Shown: positions 16,960 to 26,803 of the stretch, piece after piece
Layout: the number at the start of each line of letters is the position of its first letter
How positions within the stretch are numbered: the first letter of the stretch is position 1
Assembly: GCA_002412775.1 (NCBI GenBank)
Contig: DHVT01000007.1
Coordinates: 17,870-81,869, forward strand
Direction: 5' to 3'
Source: Firmicutes bacterium UBA5201
Lineage (GTDB): Bacteria > Bacillota > Clostridia > Peptostreptococcales > Acidaminobacteraceae
DNA length: 64,000 nt
The notes under the pieces: model-generated
Databases searched by the model: none
What the model was told of the DNA's origin: nothing
The model's input: the letters and a program-made list of their open reading frames with translations, nothing else
Position numbers and translations under genes: made by a program

Positions 16960-17457
16960 ATGTCAAAGAAACTTGAATTGAAGAAAGTGGCTGTTGAAGA
17001 AATTAAAGAGCGATTTTCAAATGCTAAGTCTGCTGTGCTTGTAGATTACAGAGGATTGACCGTTGAAGAAGCAACTGAACTTAGAAGTAGGTTCAGAAAA
17101 GCTGGTGTTGAGTATAAAGTATACAAAAACAACCTGGTGAAACTTGCTATCAAAGGTACTGAATTTGAACCATTATCTCAAGACTTGACTGGTCCAAATG
17201 CAATCGCATTCGGAATCGATGATGCAGTAATTCCTGCAAAAATCGTCAAGGATTTTGCTAAAGATCATAAGGCTTTGGAACTTAAAGCTGGTATTGTCGA
17301 AGGTTCATACTGTAATTTGGAAGATATCATCAAAATTGCCGACTTACCATCAAAAGAAATATTGCTTGGAAGATTCCTTGGAAGTATCAAAGCGCCAGTA
17401 TCCAACTTCGCTTACTTCTTATCTAATCTTATTAAAGAGCAAGAAAGCAACGCTTAA
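16960..17457 (+). CDS. rplJ: 50S ribosomal protein L10
   Basis: 165 residues: N-terminal rRNA-binding domain (AVLVDYRGLTVEEATELR, KVYKNNLVKLA) and C-terminal helix carrying L7/L12 dimers. ATG 16960 has AAGGAGGTGG; the frame extends into the leader terminator and that part is not coding. Expected to bind the leader RNA just upstream. Confidence 0.97.
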   Translation: MSKKLELKKVAVEEIKERFSNAKSAVLVDYRGLTVEEATELRSRFRKAGVEYKVYKNNLVKLAIKGTEFEPLSQDLTGPNAIAFGIDDAVIPAKIVKDFAKDHKALELKAGIVEGSYCNLEDIIKIADLPSKEILLGRFLGSIKAPVSNFAYFLSNLIKEQESNA

Positions 17458-17501
17458 TTTCAACTATTATTAATATCGAAAAAAATTCGGAGGTGTACAA
17501 A

Positions 17502-17861
17502 ATGACTAAAGAGCAAATTATTGAAGCTATCAAAGGCATGACTATTTTAGAAGTGAAAGAATTGGTAGAAGCATGTGAGACTGAGTTCGGCGTTTCTGCT
17601 TCTGCTCCAGTAGTTGCGGTTGCTGCATCAGCAGAAGCTGTAGAAGAGCAATCAGAGTTCGACGTAATCTTGGCAAATGCAGGCGCTAAGAAAATCGGCG
17701 TAATCAAAGTTGTTAGAGAACTTACAGGTTTAGGCCTCAAAGAAGCTAAAGATCTTGTAGATAACGCTCCTCAAGCTGTTAAGCAAGGCGTATCTAAAGA
17801 AGAAGCTGAAGCTGTCAAAGCTAAACTTGAAGAAGCTGGCGCTGCAGTGGAATTGAAGTAA
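17502..17861 (+). CDS. rplL: 50S ribosomal protein L7/L12
   Basis: 119 residues: N-terminal dimerisation helix, Ala/Val-rich hinge (about 35-50) and C-terminal factor-binding domain with KIGVIKVVRELTGLGLKEAK. ATG 17502 is chosen over the GTG at 17493, which overlaps the GGAGG site. Confidence 0.97.
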   Translation: MTKEQIIEAIKGMTILEVKELVEACETEFGVSASAPVVAVAASAEAVEEQSEFDVILANAGAKKIGVIKVVRELTGLGLKEAKDLVDNAPQAVKQGVSKEEAEAVKAKLEEAGAAVELK

Positions 17862-17869
17862 TTATTAAT

Positions 17870-17901
17870 AAAATAGCCACCAAATCTTGGTGGCTATTTT
17901 A
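17870..17901 (+). terminator. Terminator after rplL
   Basis: AAATAGCCACCAA pairs with TTGGTGGCTATTT around ATC, a 13-bp perfect stem ending in T's. Confidence 0.92.
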
Positions 17902-17967
17902 TACTTTTAGAAAGAATGGCATTAAGGAAAATTAAAACTCTTTTTTAAACAAACTTATAAAAACATG

Positions 17968-18004
17968 TTGACACGCTTTGTGCCGTGTGATATTGTTTTA
18001 TAAT
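17968..18004 (+). promoter_or_regulatory. Promoter region of rpoB-rpoC
   Basis: TTGACA (17968-17973), 17 bp, TATTGT (17991-17996); a perfect TATAAT at 17999-18004 overlaps downstream. About 120 bp of untranslated leader follows to rpoB with no clear hairpin. Confidence 0.7.
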
Positions 18005-18123
18005 GCTATAAGTATGTTTAGAATGGAGTTTTTTCGCTTTTTAGACAATAGCATGGAAGGTTTAAAAAGGAAATCTTTCCTTTTATAATACAATGACTTT
18101 ATTACACAAGGGGTGAAAATTTA

Positions 18124-21100
18124 ATGCCACAACCTGTAATGTACGGAAGAACAGAGAGAATCAGTTTTGCCAGAATCAATGAACTGCTGGAGAAACCCAA
18201 TTTGATTGAGATTCAAAGGAAATCATATGAATGGTTTCTTGAGGAAGGCTTAAAAGAGGCTTTTAAGGACATTTCTCCAATCGAAGACTATACTGGTAAT
18301 TTGATCCTTGAATTTATCGACTATGAATTCGAAGAAGAGCCCAAGTATGGTGTTGAAGAATGTAAAGAGCGTGATGTGAATTACGCGGTTCCACTGAGAG
18401 TTCAAGTGCGTTTCATTAACCGTGAAACGGGAGAAATCAAGGAACAAAAAGTTTTCATGGGTGATTTCCCATTGATGACGGAGAATGGTACCTTTATAAT
18501 CAATGGAGCTGAGCGAGTAATCGTCAGCCAATTGGTCAGATCACCGGGACCATACTATGATGTCAAGATCGACAAAGTGGGAACCAAATTGTATTCAAGT
18601 ACTATAATCCCAAACAGGGGTGCATGGCTGGAGTACGAAACCGATTCCAATGATATTGTCTCAGTCAGAATTGACAGAACAAGAAAATTGCCGGCGACGA
18701 CTTTGATCAGAGCACTTGGATATCAATCCAACCATGAAATCCTATCGCTTTTCGGTGAAGATGACAAATTGATTAAAACGCTTGATAAGGACAGTACTAC
18801 CAATCAAGAAGAAGGTCTGATCGAAATCTACAAAAAATTGAGACCAGGTGAACCTCCAACGGTTGAAAGTGCGAAGAACTTAATCAATTCATTGTTTTTT
18901 GATGAAAAGAGATATGATCTGGCTAAAGTGGGTCGTTATAAATTCAACAAAAAATTAGGTGTTTCCAACCGTATTGAAGAGAAAATCGCAGCAGAAAACA
19001 TAATAAATCCTCATACTGGCGAAATTTTGGTTGAAAAAGGCGAAAAAATCACCATTGATATGGCTGCAGTCATTGAAAATGCAAGCATCAAACAAGTTGA
19101 TGTCTACGGAGAACACGAGAGGATCATTCGTGTCATAGGCAATCAGTTTGTCGATATCAAAACGTACATTCAATCGGATCGATTGAAAGTCAAGGAAAAA
19201 GTATATTATCCTGTTTTGAAAGAAATCATGGATACAAATGAAACTGAAGATGAGCGCGTACAAGCTATAGAAGAAAGAATGCTGGAACTTGTACCAAGAC
19301 ACATCACACCTGCTGACATCATTGCGTCCTTCAGTTATATATTAAACCTTGACTCTGCAGTCGGTAATGTCGATGACATCGATCATCTTGGCAACAGAAG
19401 AATCCGTTCTGTAGGAGAACTCTTACAGAATCAATTCAGAATTGGACTTTCCAGAATGGAAAGAGTTGTCAGGGAACGTATGACCATCCAGGACATGGAG
19501 GCCATAACGCCTCAGGCATTGATCAACATCAAACCGGTTGTTTCTTCTATTAAAGAGTTTTTCGGCAGTTCTCAATTGTCACAATTTATGGATCAGACAA
19601 ATCCGCTTGCGGAATTGACACATAAAAGAAGATTGTCCGCACTTGGACCAGGAGGTCTTTCGAGAGAAAGAGCCGGTTTCGAGGTTCGTGACGTTCACCA
19701 CTCGCACTACGGAAGAATGTGCCCTATTGAAACACCAGAGGGTCCAAATATTGGTTTGATTGGTTCTCTCAGTACATTCGCGAGAATCAATGAATATGGT
19801 TTTATTGAATCCCCTTATAGAAAAATTGACAAGAAGACTGGAATAATTACAGGTGAAATCATCTATGTCACAGCTGACGTTGAAGAAAAATTCATTGTAG
19901 CTCCTGCCAATGAGCCAATTGGCGAAGACAGTAGATTTGTCAGCGATAGAATTGTAGCCAGAAGACGTTCAGACATCAAAGAGTTCCCGGCATCAGAAAT
20001 CGAATTGGTTGAAGTTTCAGCTCAGCAAATGGTTTCAGTCGCAACGGCAATGATTCCCTTCCTTGAGAATGACGACGCCAACCGTGCCCTCATGGGTTCG
20101 AACATGCAACGTCAAGCAGTACCTCTGGTTCGTGCTGAAGCACCGATTATAGGAACTGGTATCGAGCATATAGCTGCAAAAGATTCCGGAGCTGTTGTAA
20201 AGGCTACTGTTGATGGTGTAGTTGAATATGTTTCAGCTGAAGAAATAGTAATCCGTGGAACCACGGACAAAAAGAAATATAGATATAAATTATTGAAATT
20301 CAAGAGATCGAACCAAGGCACATGTATCAATCAAAAGCCACTTGTCAAAAAAGGCGAAGTTGTTAAATTTGATGATATCATTGCGGATGGTCCTTCAACA
20401 GACAATGGTGAGATCGCTCTTGGAACAAACTTATTGATTGGATTCATGACATGGGAAGGTTACAACTACGAGGATGCTATCCTTTTAAGTGAAGAACTGG
20501 TTATGGAAGACAAACTCAGCTCTATTCATATTGAAGAATATGAATCTGAAGCTAGAGATACCAAGCTTGGACCTGAAGAAATCACAAGAGACATTCCAAA
20601 TGTTGGTGAAGATGCACTTAAAAACCTTGACGCAGAAGGCATCATTAGAATTGGTGCAGAAGTGAATTCAGGTGATATCCTTGTGGGTAAAGTAACCCCT
20701 AAAGGAGAAACGGAACTCACTGCTGAGGAGAGATTACTTAGAGCAATCTTCGGTGAGAAAGCAAGGGAAGTCAGAGATACATCACTCAGAGTGCCTCATG
20801 GTGAATCTGGAATCATAGTGGATGTCAAAAAATTCGAACGTGAAAATGGCGATGAACTATCTCCAGGCGTCAACAAACTCATTAGAGTATATATTGCCAA
20901 GAAAAGAAAAATCAGCATTGGTGACAAAATGGCTGGTCGTCATGGTAACAAAGGTGTAATTTCCAGGATTTTACCTGTGGAAGACATGCCTTTCCTCGAA
21001 GACGGCACACCAATTCAAATCGTACTGAATCCGCTTGGCGTACCTTCGCGTATGAACATCGGACAAGTACTTGAAGTCCATCTTGGTCTTGCAGCCAAGA

Positions 21101-21816
21101 AAAATGGTTGGAAGATTGCAACGCCAGTATTTGACGGCGCCAGTGAACTTCAGATCATGGATATTTTGGAGGAAGCCGGTTATCCAGCTGATGGAAAGCT
21201 AGTCATTCGTGATGGCCGTTCAGGCGAAAAGTTTGACAATCCTGTAACTGTCGGTTACATGTACATGCTAAAACTTCACCACTTGGTCGCAGATAAGATC
21301 CATGCCAGAAGTACAGGACCATATTCACTCGTAACGCAACAACCTCTGGGCGGTAAAGCTCAATTTGGTGGACAGCGTTTTGGTGAGATGGAGGTATGGG
21401 CACTGGAAGCTTATGGTGCTGCACATACATTACAAGAAATTCTTACAGTTAAATCGGATGACGTTGTTGGGCGTGTAAAAGCGTATGAGGCGATCGTAAA
21501 AGGTGAGAATATCCCTGAGCCAGGCATACCAGAGTCTTTCAAAGTTCTGATCAAAGAATTGCAAGCACTTGCATTGGATGTGAAAGTCCTTAGGGATGAT
21601 GCCGGTGAAATCGAAATCGAACTCATTGACAATGATGATGACGGTCTTGATTATAACGCAGCACTCAAAGAGAATAAAATCTCGAACGACATCGAAAAAG
21701 GTGCATTTATAGATGATCTTGTCGATGAGGAAGAAAAAGTTGTCGAAGTAGATGATGAAGAAATTTTCGAGTCTGAAGACGAATTTTATCCTGAAGATGA
21801 TGATTTTGAAGCGTAA
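18124..21816 (+). CDS. rpoB: DNA-directed RNA polymerase subunit beta
   Basis: 1230 residues. The rifampicin region contains QLSQFMDQTNPLAELTHKRR and RLSALGPGG with the usual susceptible-type residues. The conserved GRMCPIETPEGPNIGLI, GSNMQRQAVPL, the GDKMAGRHGNKG active-site segment and the C-terminal QPLGGKAQFGGQRFGEMEVWA are present. The tail (about 1185-1230) is very acidic. ATG 18124 has AAGGGGTG. Confidence 0.98.
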   Translation: MPQPVMYGRTERISFARINELLEKPNLIEIQRKSYEWFLEEGLKEAFKDISPIEDYTGNLILEFIDYEFEEEPKYGVEECKERDVNYAVPLRVQVRFINRETGEIKEQKVFMGDFPLMTENGTFIINGAERVIVSQLVRSPGPYYDVKIDKVGTKLYSSTIIPNRGAWLEYETDSNDIVSVRIDRTRKLPATTLIRALGYQSNHEILSLFGEDDKLIKTLDKDSTTNQEEGLIEIYKKLRPGEPPTVESAKNLINSLFFDEKRYDLAKVGRYKFNKKLGVSNRIEEKIAAENIINPHTGEILVEKGEKITIDMAAVIENASIKQVDVYGEHERIIRVIGNQFVDIKTYIQSDRLKVKEKVYYPVLKEIMDTNETEDERVQAIEERMLELVPRHITPADIIASFSYILNLDSAVGNVDDIDHLGNRRIRSVGELLQNQFRIGLSRMERVVRERMTIQDMEAITPQALINIKPVVSSIKEFFGSSQLSQFMDQTNPLAELTHKRRLSALGPGGLSRERAGFEVRDVHHSHYGRMCPIETPEGPNIGLIGSLSTFARINEYGFIESPYRKIDKKTGIITGEIIYVTADVEEKFIVAPANEPIGEDSRFVSDRIVARRRSDIKEFPASEIELVEVSAQQMVSVATAMIPFLENDDANRALMGSNMQRQAVPLVRAEAPIIGTGIEHIAAKDSGAVVKATVDGVVEYVSAEEIVIRGTTDKKKYRYKLLKFKRSNQGTCINQKPLVKKGEVVKFDDIIADGPSTDNGEIALGTNLLIGFMTWEGYNYEDAILLSEELVMEDKLSSIHIEEYESEARDTKLGPEEITRDIPNVGEDALKNLDAEGIIRIGAEVNSGDILVGKVTPKGETELTAEERLLRAIFGEKAREVRDTSLRVPHGESGIIVDVKKFERENGDELSPGVNKLIRVYIAKKRKISIGDKMAGRHGNKGVISRILPVEDMPFLEDGTPIQIVLNPLGVPSRMNIGQVLEVHLGLAAKKNGWKIATPVFDGASELQIMDILEEAGYPADGKLVIRDGRSGEKFDNPVTVGYMYMLKLHHLVADKIHARSTGPYSLVTQQPLGGKAQFGGQRFGEMEVWALEAYGAAHTLQEILTVKSDDVVGRVKAYEAIVKGENIPEPGIPESFKVLIKELQALALDVKVLRDDAGEIEIELIDNDDDGLDYNAALKENKISNDIEKGAFIDDLVDEEEKVVEVDDEEIFESEDEFYPEDDDFEA

Positions 21817-21848
21817 TTAACTTTTATTAGAGAAGGGAGAGGTAGCCC

Positions 21849-24800
21849 TTGATCGAATTCAATAATTTTGATTCCATTAGAATTGGCTTAGCATCACCAG
21901 ACAAGATAAGATCTTGGTCGAAAGGTGAAGTTAAAAAACCAGAAACGATCAATTACAGAACACTTAAACCTGAGAAGGAAGGGTTGTTTTGTGAAAAAAT
22001 ATTCGGACCTACAAAAGACTGGGAATGTCATTGTGGGAAATATAAAAAAGTAAGATACAAAGGTGTGGTTTGCGACCGTTGTGGCGTTGAGGTCACTAAA
22101 TCCAAAGTCCGTCGTGAGCGTATGGGGCACATAGAACTCGCTGCTCCCGTATCTCATATCTGGTATTTCAAAGGAATTCCTTCGAAAATGGGGATATTGC
22201 TTGATTTATCACCAAGAGCACTCGAAAAGGTATTGTATTTTGCTTCATATATAGTAATTGAGCCAGGTGAAACAAGCCTTGAGCACAAGCAATTGCTTAC
22301 AGAAAGTGAATACTCACAATACCGCGAGAAATACGGCAATACTTTTAGAGCAATGATGGGAGCCGAAGCGGTCAAAGAAATTCTGAGACAAGTCGACCTT
22401 GACTCACTTGCTGTTGAACTTAAATCTCAACTCAAAGACAGCTCCGGTCAGAAGAAAATCAGAATTGTACGTAGACTTGAAGTTGTAGATGCTTTTAGAA
22501 AATCGGGCAATGATCCAGAATGGATGATTCTTGATGTGGTTCCAGTAATTCCACCAGATTTAAGACCAATGGTTCAACTTGACGGTGGAAGATTTGCAAC
22601 AGCAGACCTAAATGATTTATATAGACGAGTCATCAACAGAAACAACCGATTGAAGCGTTTGCTTGAACTCGGTGCTCCTGATATCATCGTGAGAAATGAG
22701 AAACGTATGCTTCAAGAAGCAGTTGACGCTCTCATAGACAACGGTAGAAGAGGAAGACCGGTTACAGGTCCTGGAAACAGACCACTTAAGTCTCTTTCAG
22801 ATCTCTTGAAAGGTAAACAAGGTCGTTTCAGACAAAACTTACTTGGTAAAAGGGTTGACTATTCAGGGCGTTCGGTTATCGTTGTCGGACCTGAACTCAA
22901 ATTCTACCAATGTGGTCTTCCAAAAAAGATGGCACTTGAACTTTTCAAACCTTTTGTAATGAAACGATTGGTCAAAGATGGCTATGTTCATAACATCAAA
23001 AGTGCGAAAAGAATGGTTGAACGTGTAAAGCCGGAAGTATGGAGTATCGTTGAAGAAGTCATTCGTGAGCATCCAGTGTTGCTCAACCGTGCACCGACGC
23101 TTCACAGACTCGGTATCCAGGCATTTGAGCCTGTACTCGTTGATGGTAAGGCAATCAGATTGCACCCACTCGTATGTACGGCATACAATGCGGATTTCGA
23201 CGGTGACCAGATGGCAGTCCACGTTCCACTATCAGTGGAAGCACAAGCAGAAGCCAGATTCTTGATGCTTTCTGTCAACAACATTTTGGCACCAAAAGAT
23301 GGCAGACCGATTACTACACCTACACAGGATATGGTTCTCGGAGCTTACTACCTGACATTCGAGAAAGAAGACAAACCAGAGACCATGAAAATCTTCAAAG
23401 ATTTCGAGGAATTGAATTTATCTTATTTCAATGGTGCGGTACATCTTCAGGAACGTGTGAAGATGAGAAAATATTTCGAAGAGGCTGACAAATTTGTCGT
23501 CCTTGAAAGTACGGTTGGTCGTTTCATTTTCAATGATAAGATCCCTCAAAACTTGGGATTCGTAGATCGTGAAAAAGAACCATTCGCACTTGAGATAGAT
23601 TTCCTTTGCAAGAAAAAAGATCTTGAGGACATCATCGCAAAAAGCTTTACCGAGTATGGCAATACCATCACTGCCGAACTGCTCGATCACATGAAAGACA
23701 TGGGATTCCTGTATTCGACAAAAGGTGCGGTTACGGTTTCCGTTTCCGACATGGTCATTCCTGAAGCGAAAAAAGCTTTGATTGCCAGTGCAAGAGAAGT
23801 TGTGGATCAATATCAGAAGGCATATAGAAGAGGTCTTATATCCGAGGAAGAAAGATATGAAAAAATCATTCAAACTTGGACAAAAACCACAGACGATGTA
23901 ACTGAAGAATTGATGAAGAATCTTTCGAACCTCAACAATATCAAAATCATGGCGGACTCAGGAGCAAGGGGTTCCAAGAACCAAATCAGACAACTCGCCG
24001 GTATGCGTGGTCTCATGGCCAATGCACTTGGTAAAACGGTTGAGATTCCAATCATTTCAAACTTCCGTGAAGGTCTGACGGTTCTTGAGTATTTCATATC
24101 GACAACAGGTGCACGTAAAGGTCTTGCCGATACAGCACTAAGAACAGCCGACTCCGGTTACCTCACAAGAAGACTTGTTGACGTCAGCCAGGAAGTCATT
24201 GTTAGAGAAGTCGATTGTAACACCAATGAAGGTATTGAAGTTATCGAGTTCAGAGAAGGAAATGAACTTATTGAACCACTACAGGAGAGAATTCTCGGCC
24301 GTTATCCGGTTGATGAGGTTACGCATCCTGAAACTGGTGAAATCCTTTGCACTAAGAATCAGATGATTTCAGAAAAAATTGCCGATAAAATTGTAAAAGC
24401 GGGGTATAAGACTCTTAGAATCCGTTCAGTGCTTGCTTGTGAAACACAATATGGCGTTTGTGCGAAATGTTACGGCCTTAACCTTGCAACAGGAAAGCCA
24501 GTGCATGTCGGTGAAGCTGTAGGAATAATAGCGGCCCAATCTATCGGTGAACCTGGAACACAGCTTACAATGAGAACATTCCATACAGGTGGTGTCGCCG
24601 GTGGTGACATTACGCAAGGTCTTCCAAGGGTTGAAGAACTCTTTGAAGGACGTAAGCCGAAAGGTCTTGCGGTAATTGCAGAGATGGATGGTGTCATTTC
24701 CTTTAAAGAGACCAAGAAAAAACGTGAGGTTGTGATCACCAATGAAGAAACTGGTGAACAACATACTTCATTGATTGTATTTGGTGCCAATGTAAAAGTC

Positions 24801-25373
24801 AAAGAAGGCGATCGCGTGACACAGGGACAGTCCATAACGGAAGGTTCAATCAATCCTCATGACCTTTTAAGAGTGGTTGGTGTGAAAGGCGTACGTGAAT
24901 ACATCATCAAGGAAGTCCAAAAGGTTTATAGACTTCAGGGTGTTGATATCAATGACAAGCACATTGAAATTATTGTAAAACAAATGTTGTCAAAGATTAA
25001 AATTGACGAGTCTGGAGATTCACTGCTTCTACCTGGAACAGTAGTCAGCCTTAAAGAGTTCAATCGTCTCAATGAGGAGATTGAAGCTGAAGGTGGCGAA
25101 CTTGCTCAAGGTACAAGAACTTTGCTGGGAATCACTAAAGCATCTCTTGCAACAGAATCGTTCTTGTCAGCGGCGTCATTCCAAGAAACAACCAGAGTTC
25201 TTACTGAAGCCGCCATAAACGGTAAAGAAGACCGATTGTTGGGTCTCAAGGAGAACGTCATCATAGGAAAATTGATTCCGGCAGGTACAGGCATGCGCTA
25301 TTATCGCGAAATGACTGTAAAGGCGAAGGATGACTTTGACCTTGCAAGAGCTGAGGCTTTTAAGACTATTTAA
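21849..25373 (+). CDS. rpoC: DNA-directed RNA polymerase subunit beta'
   Basis: 1174 residues. N-terminal zinc finger (CHCGKYK...CDRCGV, about 60-78), catalytic NADFDGDQMAVH near 448-459 holding the active-site Mg, and the second zinc cluster with CYGLNLATGKPV, bridge/trigger area IIAAQSIGEPGTQLTMRTFHTGG. The start is TTG at 21849 (MIEFNNF), supported by GGGAGAGG and family alignment; 32 bp after rpoB. Confidence 0.98.
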   Translation: MIEFNNFDSIRIGLASPDKIRSWSKGEVKKPETINYRTLKPEKEGLFCEKIFGPTKDWECHCGKYKKVRYKGVVCDRCGVEVTKSKVRRERMGHIELAAPVSHIWYFKGIPSKMGILLDLSPRALEKVLYFASYIVIEPGETSLEHKQLLTESEYSQYREKYGNTFRAMMGAEAVKEILRQVDLDSLAVELKSQLKDSSGQKKIRIVRRLEVVDAFRKSGNDPEWMILDVVPVIPPDLRPMVQLDGGRFATADLNDLYRRVINRNNRLKRLLELGAPDIIVRNEKRMLQEAVDALIDNGRRGRPVTGPGNRPLKSLSDLLKGKQGRFRQNLLGKRVDYSGRSVIVVGPELKFYQCGLPKKMALELFKPFVMKRLVKDGYVHNIKSAKRMVERVKPEVWSIVEEVIREHPVLLNRAPTLHRLGIQAFEPVLVDGKAIRLHPLVCTAYNADFDGDQMAVHVPLSVEAQAEARFLMLSVNNILAPKDGRPITTPTQDMVLGAYYLTFEKEDKPETMKIFKDFEELNLSYFNGAVHLQERVKMRKYFEEADKFVVLESTVGRFIFNDKIPQNLGFVDREKEPFALEIDFLCKKKDLEDIIAKSFTEYGNTITAELLDHMKDMGFLYSTKGAVTVSVSDMVIPEAKKALIASAREVVDQYQKAYRRGLISEEERYEKIIQTWTKTTDDVTEELMKNLSNLNNIKIMADSGARGSKNQIRQLAGMRGLMANALGKTVEIPIISNFREGLTVLEYFISTTGARKGLADTALRTADSGYLTRRLVDVSQEVIVREVDCNTNEGIEVIEFREGNELIEPLQERILGRYPVDEVTHPETGEILCTKNQMISEKIADKIVKAGYKTLRIRSVLACETQYGVCAKCYGLNLATGKPVHVGEAVGIIAAQSIGEPGTQLTMRTFHTGGVAGGDITQGLPRVEELFEGRKPKGLAVIAEMDGVISFKETKKKREVVITNEETGEQHTSLIVFGANVKVKEGDRVTQGQSITEGSINPHDLLRVVGVKGVREYIIKEVQKVYRLQGVDINDKHIEIIVKQMLSKIKIDESGDSLLLPGTVVSLKEFNRLNEEIEAEGGELAQGTRTLLGITKASLATESFLSAASFQETTRVLTEAAINGKEDRLLGLKENVIIGKLIPAGTGMRYYREMTVKAKDDFDLARAEAFKTI

Positions 25374-25384
25374 CATAAAATTTA

Positions 25385-25413
25385 TTGACAGTCATTTTTT
25401 ATGGTGTTAAAAT
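25385..25413 (+). promoter_or_regulatory. Promoter of the L7Ae-like gene and str operon
   Basis: TTGACA (25385-25390), 17 bp, TAAAAT (25408-25413), 11 bp after the rpoC stop. Confidence 0.85.
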
Positions 25414-25451
25414 GATGAAGTGCATATTGGCGACTTCAAGGAGGATACCGT

Positions 25452-25700
25452 ATGCAACTAAGTGAACTTGCTAAAAACCCTAAATTGGTGGTCGGCGTTA
25501 AGCAAACCACAAAAGTCTTGATGAACAATCATGCCAGGCTAATATTCGTTGCCAAAGATGCGGAACAGCATGTTATTAGAAGGATCATTCAGTTGGCGAC
25601 CGAGAAGAGTGTGGAGATTGTATTTGTCGAGTCCATGAAGGATTTGGGTAAAGCTTGTAATATTGACGTTGGTGCTGCGACAGCGGTTATTGAAAAATAG
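25452..25700 (+). CDS. L7Ae/L30e/S12e-family RNA-binding protein (YbxF-like)
   Basis: 82 residues of the kink-turn-binding L7Ae fold: VVGVKQTTKVL, LIFVAKDAE and an IDVGAATAV end typical of the bacterial YbxF/YlxQ group. Lying between rpoC and rpsL is the usual Firmicute position. Its RNA target is unknown; a k-turn in rRNA or mRNA leaders is expected from the family. ATG 25452 has AAGGAGG. Confidence 0.93.
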   Translation: MQLSELAKNPKLVVGVKQTTKVLMNNHARLIFVAKDAEQHVIRRIIQLATEKSVEIVFVESMKDLGKACNIDVGAATAVIEK

Positions 25701-25733
25701 AATTTTATAAAAGGAAGGAGGTGCTGAAAAGGA

Positions 25734-26150
25734 ATGCCTACTATAAATCAGTTAGTAAGAAAAGGAAGACAACAAGTTGAAGAAAAGTCAACTTCTCCTG
25801 CTTTACAAAGAAGTTTGAATACTTTGAAGAGAAAGCAAGTAAAAATGAGTTCACCACAAAAAAGAGGTGTTTGTACGAGCGTTAAGACAGTTACGCCTAA
25901 GAAACCAAACTCAGCTTTGAGAAAGGTTGCAAGGGTTAGACTTACAAACGGCTTCGAGGTGACAGCTTATATTCCAGGTGTCGGTCACAACTTACAAGAG
26001 CATAGTGTTGTTCTTATAAGAGGCGGTAGAGTCAAAGACTTACCGGGTTGTAGATATCACATCGTAAGGGGCGTACTTGATACTTCTGGTGTTAACAACA
26101 GAATGCAGGGAAGATCAAAATATGGCGCTAAGAGACCAAAGAAAAAGTAG
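25734..26150 (+). CDS. rpsL: 30S ribosomal protein S12
   Basis: 138 residues, starting MPTINQLVRKGR. The decoding-centre loops TPKKPNSALRK and GGRVKDLPG carry the lysines that change in streptomycin resistance; here they are the normal ones. AAGGAGGTG precedes ATG 25734. Confidence 0.98.
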   Translation: MPTINQLVRKGRQQVEEKSTSPALQRSLNTLKRKQVKMSSPQKRGVCTSVKTVTPKKPNSALRKVARVRLTNGFEVTAYIPGVGHNLQEHSVVLIRGGRVKDLPGCRYHIVRGVLDTSGVNNRMQGRSKYGAKRPKKK

Positions 26151-26161
26151 TGTACTAATCG

Positions 26162-26187
26162 GCCTCTTCCGTTAAGGAAGGGGCTTT
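26162..26187 (+). promoter_or_regulatory. Hairpin in the rpsL-rpsG intergenic leader
   Basis: GCCTCTTCC (26162-26170) pairs with GGAAGGGGC (26176-26184) around GTTAA, followed by TTT. A second hairpin, CGACA/TGTCG (26224-26228, 26234-26238), follows. The 132-bp gap is long for this operon; in E. coli this gap binds S7. The role here is inference. Confidence 0.45.
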
Positions 26188-26282
26188 AAATAGTAAACAA
26201 TTCAATAAGCAGTTCCGCACAGCGACAGTAAAATGTCGAGTACCGATGAATGACCTAAACACATTATAAGGAGGGAAGCAAA

Positions 26283-26753
26283 GTGCCTAGAAAAGGAAAT
26301 GTTCCTAAAAGAGACGTATTGCCTGATCCTATGTACGGAAGCAAGGTTGTCACTAAGTTGATCAACTCTGTTATGTATGACGGAAAAAGAGGCGTAGCTC
26401 AAAGCATTGTATATGGTGCGTTTGAGATGATCAAAGAGAAGACTGGAAAAGAGCCTGCAGAAGTTTTTGAAGCGGCAATCAACAATATCATGCCAGTTCT
26501 TGAAGTAAAAGCAAGAAGAGTTGGTGGTTCAAACTACCAAGTACCAATTGAAGTAAGAACTGAAAGAAGACAAACTCTTGGACTCAGATGGTTGGTTACT
26601 TATTCGCGCAAAAGAGGCGAAAGAACCATGCAGGAAAAACTTGCTAAAGAAATCATGGATGCTGCCAACAACACTGGTGCTGCAGTCAAGAAGAGAGAAG
26701 ATACTCACAAAATGGCAGATGCAAACAAAGCGTTCGCACACTACCGTTTCTAA
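26283..26753 (+). CDS. rpsG: 30S ribosomal protein S7
   Basis: 156 residues, MPRKGNVPKRDVLPDP start from a GTG codon with AAGGAGGG. Head-domain primary binder; conserved VGGSNYQVPIEVR and the C-terminal NKAFAHYRF are present. Confidence 0.97.
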   Translation: MPRKGNVPKRDVLPDPMYGSKVVTKLINSVMYDGKRGVAQSIVYGAFEMIKEKTGKEPAEVFEAAINNIMPVLEVKARRVGGSNYQVPIEVRTERRQTLGLRWLVTYSRKRGERTMQEKLAKEIMDAANNTGAAVKKREDTHKMADANKAFAHYRF

Positions 26754-26803
26754 TAAAATATGTTTGAGTGCGCTCAAACTTTGTTTTGAAAGGAGGATAT
26801 AAG